Source of the DNA: an uncultured Porphyromonadaceae bacterium
GTDB lineage: Bacteria > Bacteroidota > Bacteroidia > Bacteroidales > Muribaculaceae
DNA length: 58,475 nt
Assembly (NCBI GenBank): GCA_902470475.1
Contig: CABRGT010000005.1
Span: 1-58,475 of the forward strand
Direction of reading: 5' to 3'
The stretch's first letter is position 1. The number at the start of each line of letters is the position of its first letter. The notes beneath the pieces are model-generated. The model made no database searches. It saw nothing but the letters and a program-made list of their open reading frames with translations, and was not told the DNA's origin. The position numbers were made by a program, and so were the translations under genes. Shown here piece after piece: positions 50,952 to 58,475 of the stretch.

Positions 50952-53846
50952 TTAGAGCGACGTGCGCGCCACTTCGACCTCTTCGAAGCCTTCGACTATG
51001 TCGCCGACCTTAATGTCGTTGAATCCGGCGATCGAGAGACCGCAGTCGTAGCCCGAGGAGACTTCCTTCACGTCGTCCTTGAAGCGCTTGAGCGAGCCGA
51101 GCTCGCCGGTGTAGCGCACGATGCCGTCGCGTATGAGGCGCACGCGGCTCGAGCGCTTGATCTTGCCTTCGCGGACGATGGCGCCGGCGATGGTGCCGAC
51201 CTTGCTGATGTGGTAGGTCTCGAGCACTTCGGCCGAGCCGGTGATCTCTTCCTTGATCTCGGGAGCGAGCATGCCGGCCATGGCGTCCTTGACTTCCTCG
51301 ATGGCCTGGTAGATGACCGAATAGAGACGGATCTGGATGCCTTTGCTCTCGGCGGCGCGGCGTGCGGCGATCGAGGGGCGCACCTGGAAGCCTACGATGA
51401 TGGTGTGGTCATCGGCCGAAGCGAGTGTGACGTCGCTCTCGGAGATCTCGCCCACGGCCTTGTGGATGACGTTGATCTGGATCTCTTCGGTGGAAAGCTT
51501 GATCAGCGAGTCGCTCAGAGCCTCGATGGAGCCGTCGACGTCGCCCTTGACGATGATGTTGAGTTCGTGGAAGTTGCCGATGGCGCGGCGGCGTGCGATT
51601 TCCTCGAGAGTCAGGCCCACCTGGGTGCGCAGACCCTGCTCGCGCTGAAGCTGCTCGCGCTTGGACGCGATCTCACGTGCTTCCTGCTCGGTGTCCATGA
51701 CGTTGAAGGTGTCGCCGGCCTGCGGAGCGCCGTTGAGACCAAGGATCAGGGCCGGGGTGGCGGGACCGGCTTCCTTGATGCGCTGGTTGCGCTCGTTGAA
51801 CATGGCCTTGATGCGGCCGTAGTGGTTGCCGGCCAGCACGATGTCGCCTACGCGCAGTGTGCCGTTCTGCACGAGCACGTTGGCCACATAGCCGCGGCCC
51901 TTGTCGAGAGTCGACTCGATGATGGTGCCGGTGGCCTTGCGGTCGGGGTTGGCCTTGAGGTCGAGCATTTCGGCCTCGAGGAGCACTTTCTCCATCAGTT
52001 CCTCCACGCCGATGCCTTTCTTGGCCGAGATGTCCTGCGACTGGTACTTGCCGCCCCATTCTTCGACGAGGTAGTTCATGGCGGCCAGTTCCTCCTTGAT
52101 CTTGTCGGGGTTGGCGTGCGGCTTGTCGATCTTGTTGATGGCGAACACTATGGGCACGCCTGCGGCGGCTGCGTGGTTGATGGCCTCGACGGTCTGCGGC
52201 ATGACGTTGTCGTCAGCTGCCACGATGATGATACAGAGGTCGGTGACCTTGGCGCCGCGGGCACGCATGGCGGTGAATGCCTCGTGGCCCGGGGTGTCGA
52301 GGAAGGTGATGTGGCGGCCGTCGGGCAGTGTGACGGAGTACGAGCCGATGTGCTGGGTGATGCCGCCGGCCTCGCCCGCGATGACGTTGGCCTTGCGGAT
52401 GTAGTCGAGCAGCGATGTCTTGCCGTGGTCGACGTGGCCCATGACGGTCACGATCGGCGGACGCGACACGAGATCCTCCTCGGAGTCTTCCTCCTGATGG
52501 ATGGCGTCGGCCACTTCGGCCGACACGTATTCGGTCGTGAAGCCGAATTCGTCGGCCACGATGTTGATGGTCTCCGCGTCGAGGCGCTGGTTGATCGACA
52601 CCATCACGCCCAGGTTCATGCACGTGGCGATGACCTGGTTGATGGGGACATTCATCATGATGGCAAGATCGTTTGCGGTAACGAACTCGGTCAGTTTCAG
52701 TATCTTGTTCTCTTCGGCTTCGGCTGCGAACGCCTCGCGTGTGCGTTCGGCGTTGGCCTCGCGCTTCTCCTTACGCCACTTGGCGGCCTTCTTGAGGCCC
52801 TTGTCCTTGGCGGTGAGGCGGGCGAGGGTTTCCTTTACCTGCTTCGAAACATCCTCCTCCGACACTACCGGAGCGACGGGACGGCGCTGCTGCTGGCCGC
52901 GCTGGTCCTTGCCGCGTCCCTGGCGGTTCTGGTCCTTGCCGCGTCCCTGGCCCTGATTCTGGCCGCCCTGGTTCTGACCCTGGCGGTCGTCGGCCTGGCG
53001 TCCGGCCTTTTCGATGTCGACCTTGTCCTTGCCGGCGATGCGCTTGCGTTTCTTGCGGTCGCCCTGGGCTTCACCGGGCTTGCCGCCGCGGTGGTCGTCC
53101 TTGCCCTTTTTCTTGGGGCGGGTATTCTGGTTGATTGCCGAGAGGTCGATCTTGCCCACGATGTTGAGCGACACCGCAGGGCGCGGAGTCGAGGGCTGGA
53201 ACACCTCTTCTGCCGCCGGTGTATCGGCTTTGGTATCAACAGGTGCCGTTTCCGCCTTGGGAGCTTCCGCCTTGGGAGTTTCGGGCGCTTTCGGCTGAGC
53301 TTTGGGCGCCTCGGCGGGTTTGGTCTCGGCCTTGGGCTGTTCGGGCTTTGGTTCCGGCTTCACTTCGGCCTTAGGCTCGGGTTGGGGTTCCGGCTTGGGC
53401 GTTTCGGGAGCCTTTGGCTCGGGCTTTGGTTCCGGTTTGGGCTCGGCCTTGGGCTGCGGAGCGGGCTTGGGTTCGGGTTTGGGAGCAGGCTTCGGCTCTT
53501 CGGGCTTCTTGATCACGGGCTTTCCTTCGCTGTCCAGCTCGAGCTTGCCTAAGATGCGGGGAGTGGGAGTGGAGTCGGTGGCGGGTGTCAGCACTTCCGG
53601 GGCCTTGGGAGTCTCCTCCCGTGCAGGCGTACGGGGCGTCTGGCGCGCGGCCTGCGTCTGGCCGAATTTGTTCTTGAGGTCCTTGTCGGGCATGAATTTC
53701 TTGGCCAGCAGATCGATGATGTCGTCCTCGACGCGCGTGTTCGGACTTTCCTCGATGCTGATCCCTTTTTCGCTCAGGTAGCTGAAGACTGTGGGCAGGG
53801 CCACGTTCAGTTCCTTTGCGATAGTGCTGATTTTAGTTTTCGCCAT
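50952..53846 (-). CDS. infB: Translation initiation factor IF-2
   Basis: 964-residue GTPase that brings initiator tRNA to the 30S subunit. N-terminal IF2_N domain (1-55), then a long disordered linker (about 60-330). The linker is first rich in Pro-Lys-Glu-Ala repeats, then in Gly-Arg-Gln-Asp-Lys; such linkers vary freely in Bacteroidota. A second IF2_N-like part (LTEFVTANDLAIMMNVP) precedes the G domain with GHVDHGKT (470-477), DTPGHEAF and NKID, followed by domains II, III and C2 ending near EEVEVARTSL. It lies in the rimP-nusA-infB order. Confidence 0.97.
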   Translation of the reverse strand: MAKTKISTIAKELNVALPTVFSYLSEKGISIEESPNTRVEDDIIDLLAKKFMPDKDLKNKFGQTQAARQTPRTPAREETPKAPEVLTPATDSTPTPRILGKLELDSEGKPVIKKPEEPKPAPKPEPKPAPQPKAEPKPEPKPEPKAPETPKPEPQPEPKAEVKPEPKPEQPKAETKPAEAPKAQPKAPETPKAEAPKAETAPVDTKADTPAAEEVFQPSTPRPAVSLNIVGKIDLSAINQNTRPKKKGKDDHRGGKPGEAQGDRKKRKRIAGKDKVDIEKAGRQADDRQGQNQGGQNQGQGRGKDQNRQGRGKDQRGQQQRRPVAPVVSEEDVSKQVKETLARLTAKDKGLKKAAKWRKEKREANAERTREAFAAEAEENKILKLTEFVTANDLAIMMNVPINQVIATCMNLGVMVSINQRLDAETINIVADEFGFTTEYVSAEVADAIHQEEDSEEDLVSRPPIVTVMGHVDHGKTSLLDYIRKANVIAGEAGGITQHIGSYSVTLPDGRHITFLDTPGHEAFTAMRARGAKVTDLCIIIVAADDNVMPQTVEAINHAAAAGVPIVFAINKIDKPHANPDKIKEELAAMNYLVEEWGGKYQSQDISAKKGIGVEELMEKVLLEAEMLDLKANPDRKATGTIIESTLDKGRGYVANVLVQNGTLRVGDIVLAGNHYGRIKAMFNERNQRIKEAGPATPALILGLNGAPQAGDTFNVMDTEQEAREIASKREQLQREQGLRTQVGLTLEEIARRRAIGNFHELNIIVKGDVDGSIEALSDSLIKLSTEEIQINVIHKAVGEISESDVTLASADDHTIIVGFQVRPSIAARRAAESKGIQIRLYSVIYQAIEEVKDAMAGMLAPEIKEEITGSAEVLETYHISKVGTIAGAIVREGKIKRSSRVRLIRDGIVRYTGELGSLKRFKDDVKEVSSGYDCGLSIAGFNDIKVGDIVEGFEEVEVARTSL

Positions 53847-53881
53847 ATAGTAGGGTTTTCGTTTTACTTATTTTTGTCTTT

Positions 53882-53900
53882 GCCGCCCCGTGCGGGCGGC
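53882..53900 (-). other. Hairpin between nusA and infB
   Basis: GCCGCCC / GGGCGGC, a 7-bp GC stem with a five-base loop in the 97-base gap. No U-tract on the minus strand. It could be a processing or stability element. Confidence 0.4.
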
Positions 53901-53943
53901 GTGGTTAGCAGTATGCGCCCCGCGGCGGGGGCGGAGCCGGGCA

Positions 53944-55200
53944 TCAGTCCTCGAACTCGGCCTTGAGGACGGCGATGACGTTGTCGACGGTCGATTCCTC
54001 GAGGTCGGCCTGCTCGATGAGCATCTCGCGGGGAGCGTTGAGCACGTTCTTGGCCGTGAGGCAGCCGATATTCTTGAGGGCCTCGATGACCCACTCGTCG
54101 ATCTCGTCCTTGAATTCGTCGAGGTAGATGTCCTCTTCGACGGTCTCCTCCGTGTCGCGGTAAACGTCGATGACGTAGCCGGTGAGCATTGATGCGAGCT
54201 TGATGTTGAGGCCGTTCTTGCCGATCGCGAGCGATACTTCCTCGGGACGGAGGATCACCTCGGCCTTCTTTTCGTCCTCGTCGATGCGGATCGATGTGAT
54301 CTTGGCGGGCGACAGGGCGCGCTGGATGAAGAGCGACGGGTTGGCCGTGTAGTTGATCACGTCGATGTTCTCGTTGCGCAGCTCGTGCACGATGCCGTGG
54401 ATTCGCGAACCCTTCACGCCGACGCATGCGCCTACGGGATCGATGCGGTCGTCGTAGCTCTCGACGGCGATCTTGGCGCGTTCACCCGGGATGCGGGCCA
54501 CGGCGCGGATGTTGATCAGGCCGTCGTGGATTTCGGGCACTTCAAGCTCGAAGAGGCGGCGCAGGAACTGCTCGTTGGTGCGCGATACGGTGATCTTGGG
54601 ATTGTTGTTCTTGTTGTCGACGTTGGCGATGACGGCGCGCACGGTCTCGCCCTTGCGGAAGAAGTCGCCGGGGATCGACTCGCTCTTGGGGAGCAGCAGC
54701 TCGTTCTTGTCGTCGTCGAGCAGGAGGGTCTCGCGCGACCAGGTCTGGTACACCTCGCCGCTGACGAGCTCGCCTTCGAGTTCCTTGAACTTGTTGTAGA
54801 CGGCCTCTTTCTGCAGATCGAGGATCTTCGACTGCAGGGTCTGGCGCAAGGTCAGGATGGCGCGGCGGCCGAATTTCTCGAAGAAGATCTCCTTGGTGTG
54901 TTCCTCGCCTACTTCGGCTTCGGGGTCGTTGTCGGCGCGGGCGTCGCTGAGCGAGATTTCCAGGTTGGGGTTGGCCACTTCCCCGTCGGGCACTACGGTC
55001 AGGTTCTGGAAGATCTGCACGTCGCCTTTGTCAGGGTTAAGGATCACGTCAAGGTTCTCGTCGGTGCCGAACATCTTGGCCAGCACGTTGCGGAACGACT
55101 CTTCGAGCACGCTGATCATTGTTTCCTTGTCGATGTTCTTGAGTTCCTTGAACTCGGCGAACTGCTCGACCATATTGGGGGTTTCCTCTTTCTTTGCCAT
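53944..55200 (-). CDS. nusA: Transcription termination/antitermination factor NusA
   Basis: 418 residues. N-terminal RNA-polymerase-binding domain (about 1-125), an S1 domain near residues 135-200, then two KH domains with PVGACVGVKGSRIHGIVHEL near 280 and SLAIGKNGLNIKLASML near 345. An acidic C-terminal extension ends in NVIAVLKAEFED. Bacteroidota-type NusA without the extra proteobacterial C-terminal repeats. Expressed with rimP (12 bases upstream) and infB; family members often regulate their own operon through termination. Confidence 0.96.
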   Translation of the reverse strand: MAKKEETPNMVEQFAEFKELKNIDKETMISVLEESFRNVLAKMFGTDENLDVILNPDKGDVQIFQNLTVVPDGEVANPNLEISLSDARADNDPEAEVGEEHTKEIFFEKFGRRAILTLRQTLQSKILDLQKEAVYNKFKELEGELVSGEVYQTWSRETLLLDDDKNELLLPKSESIPGDFFRKGETVRAVIANVDNKNNNPKITVSRTNEQFLRRLFELEVPEIHDGLINIRAVARIPGERAKIAVESYDDRIDPVGACVGVKGSRIHGIVHELRNENIDVINYTANPSLFIQRALSPAKITSIRIDEDEKKAEVILRPEEVSLAIGKNGLNIKLASMLTGYVIDVYRDTEETVEEDIYLDEFKDEIDEWVIEALKNIGCLTAKNVLNAPREMLIEQADLEESTVDNVIAVLKAEFED

Positions 55201-55212
55201 GGGGAAGTATGC

Positions 55213-55683
55213 TTATTTGAAATTAATTACGTATTCTACTGACTTGCATTCCGCGGGATCGAAAATCTGCGGCTGCATCTCGATGACGGGGCGCTTGGCG
55301 CCTTCGGGTTTCACTTTCACGGGCACTTCGACGGTGAAGCGGCCGTCGTCGCCGACTGAGGTGAGGATGCCCCGGAGCTTGCGGCCGTCGCGTGTGAGCA
55401 CCTGTACTTCGTTGCCGATGTTCTTCAGATACTGGCCGCGCACCTTGAAGGGGGCTGTCAGGCCGGCCGAGCCGACTTCGAGCTCGTAGTCCTCGGTGTC
55501 GCGGTCGAAGACCTCCTCGATGCGGCGTGTGAGCGCCGCGCATGTGTCTATGTCGATGCCCTGGGGCGAGTCGATCTCGACGGTGATCTCGTTGGCCGGG
55601 GTCACGCGCACGTCGACCACGAACATATCCGTGCCGGCTATGGCGTCCTCGACCGTGCGTTTCAGTAATTCTTTATCTATCAT
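55213..55683 (-). CDS. rimP: Ribosome assembly cofactor RimP
   Basis: 156 residues, normal length. Helps 30S subunit maturation. N-terminal segment TVEDAIAGTDMFVVDVRVTPANEITVEIDS, then a central pattern RRIEEVFDRDTEDYELEVGSAGL (the family's VSSPG-like turn), and a C-terminal Sm-like domain. First gene of the rimP-nusA-infB-folK operon; a promoter and a probable attenuator precede it. Confidence 0.95.
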   Translation of the reverse strand: MIDKELLKRTVEDAIAGTDMFVVDVRVTPANEITVEIDSPQGIDIDTCAALTRRIEEVFDRDTEDYELEVGSAGLTAPFKVRGQYLKNIGNEVQVLTRDGRKLRGILTSVGDDGRFTVEVPVKVKPEGAKRPVIEMQPQIFDPAECKSVEYVINFK

Positions 55684-55724
55684 TTTGCCTGATTAAGCGG
55701 TAAACCTTTATTATCAGTTGGCTT

Positions 55725-55757
55725 AAACAAAAGGAGGAAGCCCTGCGGGCCCCCTCC
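55725..55757 (-). terminator. Probable attenuator in the rimP-nusA-infB leader
   Basis: Minus-strand hairpin: GGAGG and GCCC pair with GGGC and CCTCC around a three-base loop with a small internal bulge, directly followed by TTTTGTTT. It lies between the promoter at 55775-55782 and the rimP ATG at 55683, with no gene in between, so it would act on the operon's own leader. Confidence 0.7.
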
Positions 55758-55774
55758 AACTCGTTGAAGTATTG

Positions 55775-55782
55775 CAAAGTTA
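55775..55782 (-). promoter_or_regulatory. -7 promoter element of rimP-nusA-infB-folK
   Basis: Minus-strand TAACTTTG, exact match. It predicts a leader of roughly 85 bases that contains the hairpin and U-tract. Confidence 0.6.
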
Positions 55783-55905
55783 CGAAAAAATTCTCACACA
55801 ACCGTGATTTTTAACACCGCAAGTGATTTGTTAAGTATTTTTAACTCAACTTGTCCACCTTGCAGTATCCGGACCAATAGCTGTCGCGGCCTTTTGCCCT
55901 GTGGC

Positions 55906-56778
55906 TTATTCGGCGATCTCCACGTCGAATACCAGCACCTGGTTGGGGCCGATCACGTCGGGAGCCTCAACGCCGTAGGCCAGTTCGGCGGGGATGTAGA
56001 TGGTGCCCTTGCCGCCCTTGCCGATGAGTTTCAGACCCTCGGCGAAGCCGGGAATGACGCCGGCAGGTGCCAGAGGCACGGCCTCGGTCTGCTGGTCGAA
56101 TACGGTGCCGTCGATGAGCATGCCCTTGTAGATGACGTTCAGCGGAGCGTTGTCGGCGATGCCGGTGGTGTCGCCAACCACCTCAACGGTGTAGAGGAGG
56201 CCGCTCTCGGTTTCCTTCACGCCCGCTTCGGCGCGCTTCTTGTCGAGGAAGGCCTTGCCGCTGATGGCGTTCTGCTGGGCTTCGGGCGAATTTGAGCGTT
56301 CGGCGAGCTCCTTTTTGTGCTGCAGTTCGCTGGCGCGTGCCATGGCGCCGCTGAACGTGTTGCTAAGCTCGCGCAGCTGGCTCATGTCGACGGAGTCGGC
56401 GTTGAATGCGTCGATGAAGTTCGACAGCACCAGATTGCGGTCGACGGGCACGCCCATTTCTTCGAGCTGCTTGATTTCCTGCAGCATCTTCATGCCGACC
56501 TGCAGACCCATGGCGAGGCCCTCGGAGTCGCCCTGCGAGAATGCCATGCGCACGCCCTTGATCATCTCGTCGCGAGTGTTGTCGTTCTGATGTTCGGGAT
56601 TGAAGTTGCGGAAGTCGGTCAGCACGTAGCCGCCTACCATGGCGCCGTAGATGCGCGATACGGAGTCGGAGTATTCCTTGCTTACCTCGCTCTCGCCGGC
56701 AGCGCCGGCATTTTTGTTCGAGCATGCGCCCATGGCCAGCATGGCTACGGCAGCGACGCCCAGAATAACTTTTTTCAT
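55906..56778 (-). CDS. FKBP-type peptidyl-prolyl isomerase lipoprotein
   Basis: 290 residues. Lipobox MGAC with Cys19, so probably anchored to the outer membrane. An FkpA-like helical dimerisation region (about 30-175) precedes the FKBP domain (about 185-290): KETESGLLYTVEVVG, IDGTVFDQQTEAVPLA, VIPGFAEGLKLI, YIPAELAYG and FDVEIAE are classic. Last of three tandem FKBP genes read right to left; it follows the middle gene by 15 bases. Confidence 0.92.
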   Translation of the reverse strand: MKKVILGVAAVAMLAMGACSNKNAGAAGESEVSKEYSDSVSRIYGAMVGGYVLTDFRNFNPEHQNDNTRDEMIKGVRMAFSQGDSEGLAMGLQVGMKMLQEIKQLEEMGVPVDRNLVLSNFIDAFNADSVDMSQLRELSNTFSGAMARASELQHKKELAERSNSPEAQQNAISGKAFLDKKRAEAGVKETESGLLYTVEVVGDTTGIADNAPLNVIYKGMLIDGTVFDQQTEAVPLAPAGVIPGFAEGLKLIGKGGKGTIYIPAELAYGVEAPDVIGPNQVLVFDVEIAE

Positions 56779-56793
56779 ATTGTTCTGATATTT

Positions 56794-57489
56794 TTATTGT
56801 TTTATTTCACTTACTTCGACCGTGAAGTCCAGGGCGGCGTTGCCCGGGATGTGGCCCGGCACGCCTGCGGCGCCGTAGCCCTTGTCGGCCGGTATCACCA
56901 GGCGGTAGCGTCCACCCGTCTGCATCAGCCTGAGACCTTCGCTGAATCCGCTCACCAGCTCGCCTACCGGGAGTCCGACGGGCTCATCCGTCGAGTCGAA
57001 CACGAAGCCGTTGGAGAAGCGGCCCGTATAGCGGGCCATCACCGTCGACGAGTCGGTGGGGAAGTCGCCCGAGCCGGCCTGTTCGGTGACCACTACCACG
57101 CCCGATGGCAACTGTCGCGCGCCCGGCAGCGCGGCCACGCTGTCGATGAACGCCTGCTGCGATGCCGCGGTGAGACTGTCGGGTATCACCGGGCGGCGCG
57201 ATGCTACGAACGCGCTTATGTAGGCGTCGGCCTGGCGCGGAGTCATGGACGCCTCGGCGCCGCGCACTATGTCGGCGAAAGCGGCCAGGAATTTCTCGCG
57301 GTCGACTGCGGCGTCGAGCGTCGAAAGATCGGCCAGCACGTTGACGATCGACGGTGCCATGTAGCATGCCACCGCTTCCGAGAGCGTGTCGAGCTGGGCC
57401 GGAGTCGGCGCCGGAGCCGCTGTCTGTGCACCGGCGGCCGGAGCCACGGCCAGCACGGCCAGCAGCGCGGCTGTCTTGGTCAGTTTCAT
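56794..57489 (-). CDS. Periplasmic FKBP-type peptidyl-prolyl isomerase
   Basis: 231 residues from the ATG at 57489, chosen because it gives a clean signal peptide (LTKTAALLAVLAVAPAAGAQ). A helical N-terminal part is followed by a C-terminal FKBP domain from about residue 125, with YTGRFSNGFVFDST, LVSGFSEGLRLM, IPADKGYG and ALDFTVEVSEI. There is no lipobox, unlike its two neighbours' differing topologies. The first four bases overlap the upstream FKBP gene. Confidence 0.88.
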   Translation of the reverse strand: MKLTKTAALLAVLAVAPAAGAQTAAPAPTPAQLDTLSEAVACYMAPSIVNVLADLSTLDAAVDREKFLAAFADIVRGAEASMTPRQADAYISAFVASRRPVIPDSLTAASQQAFIDSVAALPGARQLPSGVVVVTEQAGSGDFPTDSSTVMARYTGRFSNGFVFDSTDEPVGLPVGELVSGFSEGLRLMQTGGRYRLVIPADKGYGAAGVPGHIPGNAALDFTVEVSEIKQ

Positions 57490-58109
57490 TTGCCTACTAC
57501 TTCGAGGAGTGTTACGTCGAAGATCAGCGTCTGGTTGGGGCCGATGCCCGGCACGCCCTGCGCGCCGTAAGCCAGATTGGCGGGGATGTAGAGGCGCCAC
57601 TGCGAGCCGGCCTTCATCATCTGCAGGGCTTCGACCCATCCGGGGATCACCTGGGTCACGCCGAAAGTGGCGGGTTCGCCGCGCTCCTCGCTCGAATCGA
57701 ACACGGTGCCGTCGATCAGCTTGCCCGTGTAGTGCACCACCACGCGGTCGGTGGCTGTGGGCTGTGCGCCGTCGCCCTCCTTCAGCACTTCGTACTGCAG
57801 GCCCGAGGGGGTCACTTTCACTTCCTCGCGCTTGCCGTTGGCGTCGAGGAAGTCGCGGCCGGCCTTGGCGTTGGCCTCAGAAGCCACCTTTGCTTCCTCC
57901 TGCTGGCGGGCCTCAAGCTGCTGGAAATATTCCTGGATTACCTGCTTGGCCTCGTCATATGTCATCTTGGGCTGGGCGCCGTAGAACACTGCGGCCACGC
58001 CGTCGGCGAAACTGTCGACATCGATCTTGTCGATACCCGAGGCGCGGAAATTATTGCCCATGCTCAACCCCAGTGCATAGCTGAGGCGGTCGAAATCTTT
58101 CTGTTCCAT
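57486..58109 (-). CDS. FKBP-type peptidyl-prolyl isomerase without signal peptide
   Basis: 207 residues from the ATG at 58109; a longer upstream frame crosses the promoter. It starts MEQKDFDRLSYALGLSMGNN, an FkpA/Mip-type dimerisation segment, with no export signal, so it should be cytoplasmic. A Glu/Ala-rich helix (about 65-95) leads to the FKBP domain: VTPSGLQYEVLKEGDG, YTGKLIDGTVFDSS, VIPGWVEALQMM, YIPANLAYG and FDVTLLEV. First gene of the three-FKBP operon. Confidence 0.92.
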   Translation of the reverse strand: MEQKDFDRLSYALGLSMGNNFRASGIDKIDVDSFADGVAAVFYGAQPKMTYDEAKQVIQEYFQQLEARQQEEAKVASEANAKAGRDFLDANGKREEVKVTPSGLQYEVLKEGDGAQPTATDRVVVHYTGKLIDGTVFDSSEERGEPATFGVTQVIPGWVEALQMMKAGSQWRLYIPANLAYGAQGVPGIGPNQTLIFDVTLLEVVGK

Positions 58110-58147
58110 TATCGTCGTATTTTTAATAATTAGCGGAAACGTCGCGG

Positions 58148-58179
58148 CAAAGTTACTCACTTGTCGCCAACAATCCAAC
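58148..58179 (-). promoter_or_regulatory. Promoter of the three-FKBP operon
   Basis: Minus strand GTTG (58179-58176), 20 bases, TAACTTTG (58155-58148), 38 bases before the ATG. Confidence 0.7.
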
Positions 58180-58341
58180 TAAATAACATTTTTTATACCG
58201 TCAGGGTTGCACCGCAGGCGCTTTCCGCGGGGGCAGTCAGCACGGCATCCTGGATGCGCTGGCGAGGACGCCTGCGTTCTCTGCTTTGCAGACCGACTTC
58301 GTCGGTTGGCCTGTTTTGCGGTGCGAGTTTGGCGGAGGGGT
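58180..58341. other. Gene-free stretch before the FKBP promoter
   Basis: A minus-strand open frame runs from an ATG at 58384 to 58193, but it begins inside or beyond the terminator of the upstream gene and contains no recognised motif. It has a small hairpin (ACCGAC / GTCGGT). I see no supported gene; it may be a dispersed repeat. Confidence 0.35.
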
Positions 58342-58374
58342 AAAAAAGCTGCGCGAGGATGGTCCCCGCGCAGC
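58342..58374 (-). terminator. Rho-independent terminator of the edge gene
   Basis: Minus-strand stem GCTGCGCG / CGCGCAGC with an 11-base loop, followed by TTTTTT. It lies 28 bases after the stop of the partial gene. Confidence 0.88.
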
Positions 58375-58402
58375 TGATTATCAATTCTTAATTTTCAATT
58401 TT

Positions 58403-58475
58403 TCATTTTGCATTGACAACGACCTTGACGGCGGTGTTGCCCTGGCGGCGGATGTAGAGGCCGGGAACGAGCTCG
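58403..58475 (-). CDS. C-terminal end of an exported protein (partial)
   Basis: Only the last 23 residues lie in the window, ending at a TGA at 58403-58405. They read ELVPGLYIRRQGNTA then VKVVVNAK: the final strands of the type A sorting-like C-terminal domain common on Bacteroidota secreted proteins (PGLYIxR, then VKVxVxK). The rest is beyond the edge. Confidence 0.7.
   Translation of the reverse strand, partial: ELVPGLYIRRQGNTAVKVVVNAK

Noticed and set aside
53240..53530. Tandem-repeat-like DNA rich in Glu-Pro-Lys codons
   Set aside because: It is the normal low-complexity linker of IF-2, not a separate repeat locus.
50889..53552. 887-codon open frame on the plus strand opposite infB
   Set aside because: It mirrors the codon bias and the repetitive Pro/Lys/Glu linker of infB (giving Gly/Leu/Phe-rich nonsense). 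IF-2 on the minus strand is certain, and there is no promoter or recognisable domain for the antisense frame.
53869..53876. TATTTTTG on the plus strand between infB and nusA
   Set aside because: It fits TAnnTTTG but points into the antisense of nusA with no gene following. A chance match in a short AT-rich stretch is more likely.

Overview
The window looks like chromosomal DNA of a GC-rich member of the order Bacteroidales (phylum Bacteroidota). A gut lineage such as Muribaculaceae is my best guess, but the sequence does not fix the family. The evidence is the Bacteroidota promoter element TAnnTTTG upstream of many genes (often with a TTTG/TTG box 19-20 bases further up), the lack of Shine-Dalgarno sequences, and phylum-typical genes: gldE/gldD, DUF3078 and DUF4294 proteins, carboxynorspermidine dehydrogenase, an RCK-containing AspT-type transporter, a BspA-type leucine-rich repeat protein and C-terminal sorting-like tails on secreted proteins. 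I see no tRNA, rRNA, CRISPR array, insertion sequence or prophage. Genes are dense and mostly housekeeping.

Layout. 1-10.2 kb (+): nadB, an SDR oxidoreductase, phoH, purC, menG, a DUF3078 outer-membrane protein, two small exported proteins, mtnN, an AlbA_2 protein and corA. 10.2-18.4 kb: a cell-wall amidase and convergent panB share a perfect bidirectional terminator, followed by upp, outer-membrane phospholipase A, a flippase-like membrane protein overlapping carboxynorspermidine dehydrogenase, a DUF4294 protein (-) and a glycerophosphodiesterase. 18.4-27.0 kb (-): a Ser/Thr kinase, pyrH-frr, a small lipoprotein, a frameshifted carboxypeptidase-like-domain pseudogene, yqeY, serS, and the tightly coupled gldE-gldD-phosphopantetheinyl transferase set. 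27.2-37.3 kb: an AspT-type transporter with an overlapping hydrolase, the rsmF/ribF/HAD cluster (-), a LytS/LytTR two-component system, recO-xerD (-) and an ion-channel-like protein with an unusual filter. 37.4-42.7 kb (+): a chitobiase-C-domain secreted protein, a YfhO-like giant membrane protein, a small methyltransferase-like remnant and an Lrp regulator. 42.7-46.5 kb: mazG-deoC-GYF/dispanin-DUF2752 (-), then a leaderless-looking operon (+) with a degenerate endonuclease I and a lipoprotein. 46.5-58.5 kb (-): LRR protein-trmB-mrp-aroQ, then rimP-nusA-infB-folK behind a probable attenuator, three tandem FKBP-type prolyl isomerases, and the C-terminal end of another exported protein at the window edge.

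The strongest items for a second look are four promoters placed so close to their start codons that the mRNAs should be leaderless; an endonuclease-I-like secreted protein that has lost the catalytic half of the domain and gained a proline-rich linker and a beta-rich tail; a hairpin plus U-tract in the leader of rimP-nusA-infB; a frameshifted pseudogene; and a potassium-channel-like protein whose filter reads TVGCYV instead of TVGYGD. I found no clear case of a wholly new defence or mobile system.
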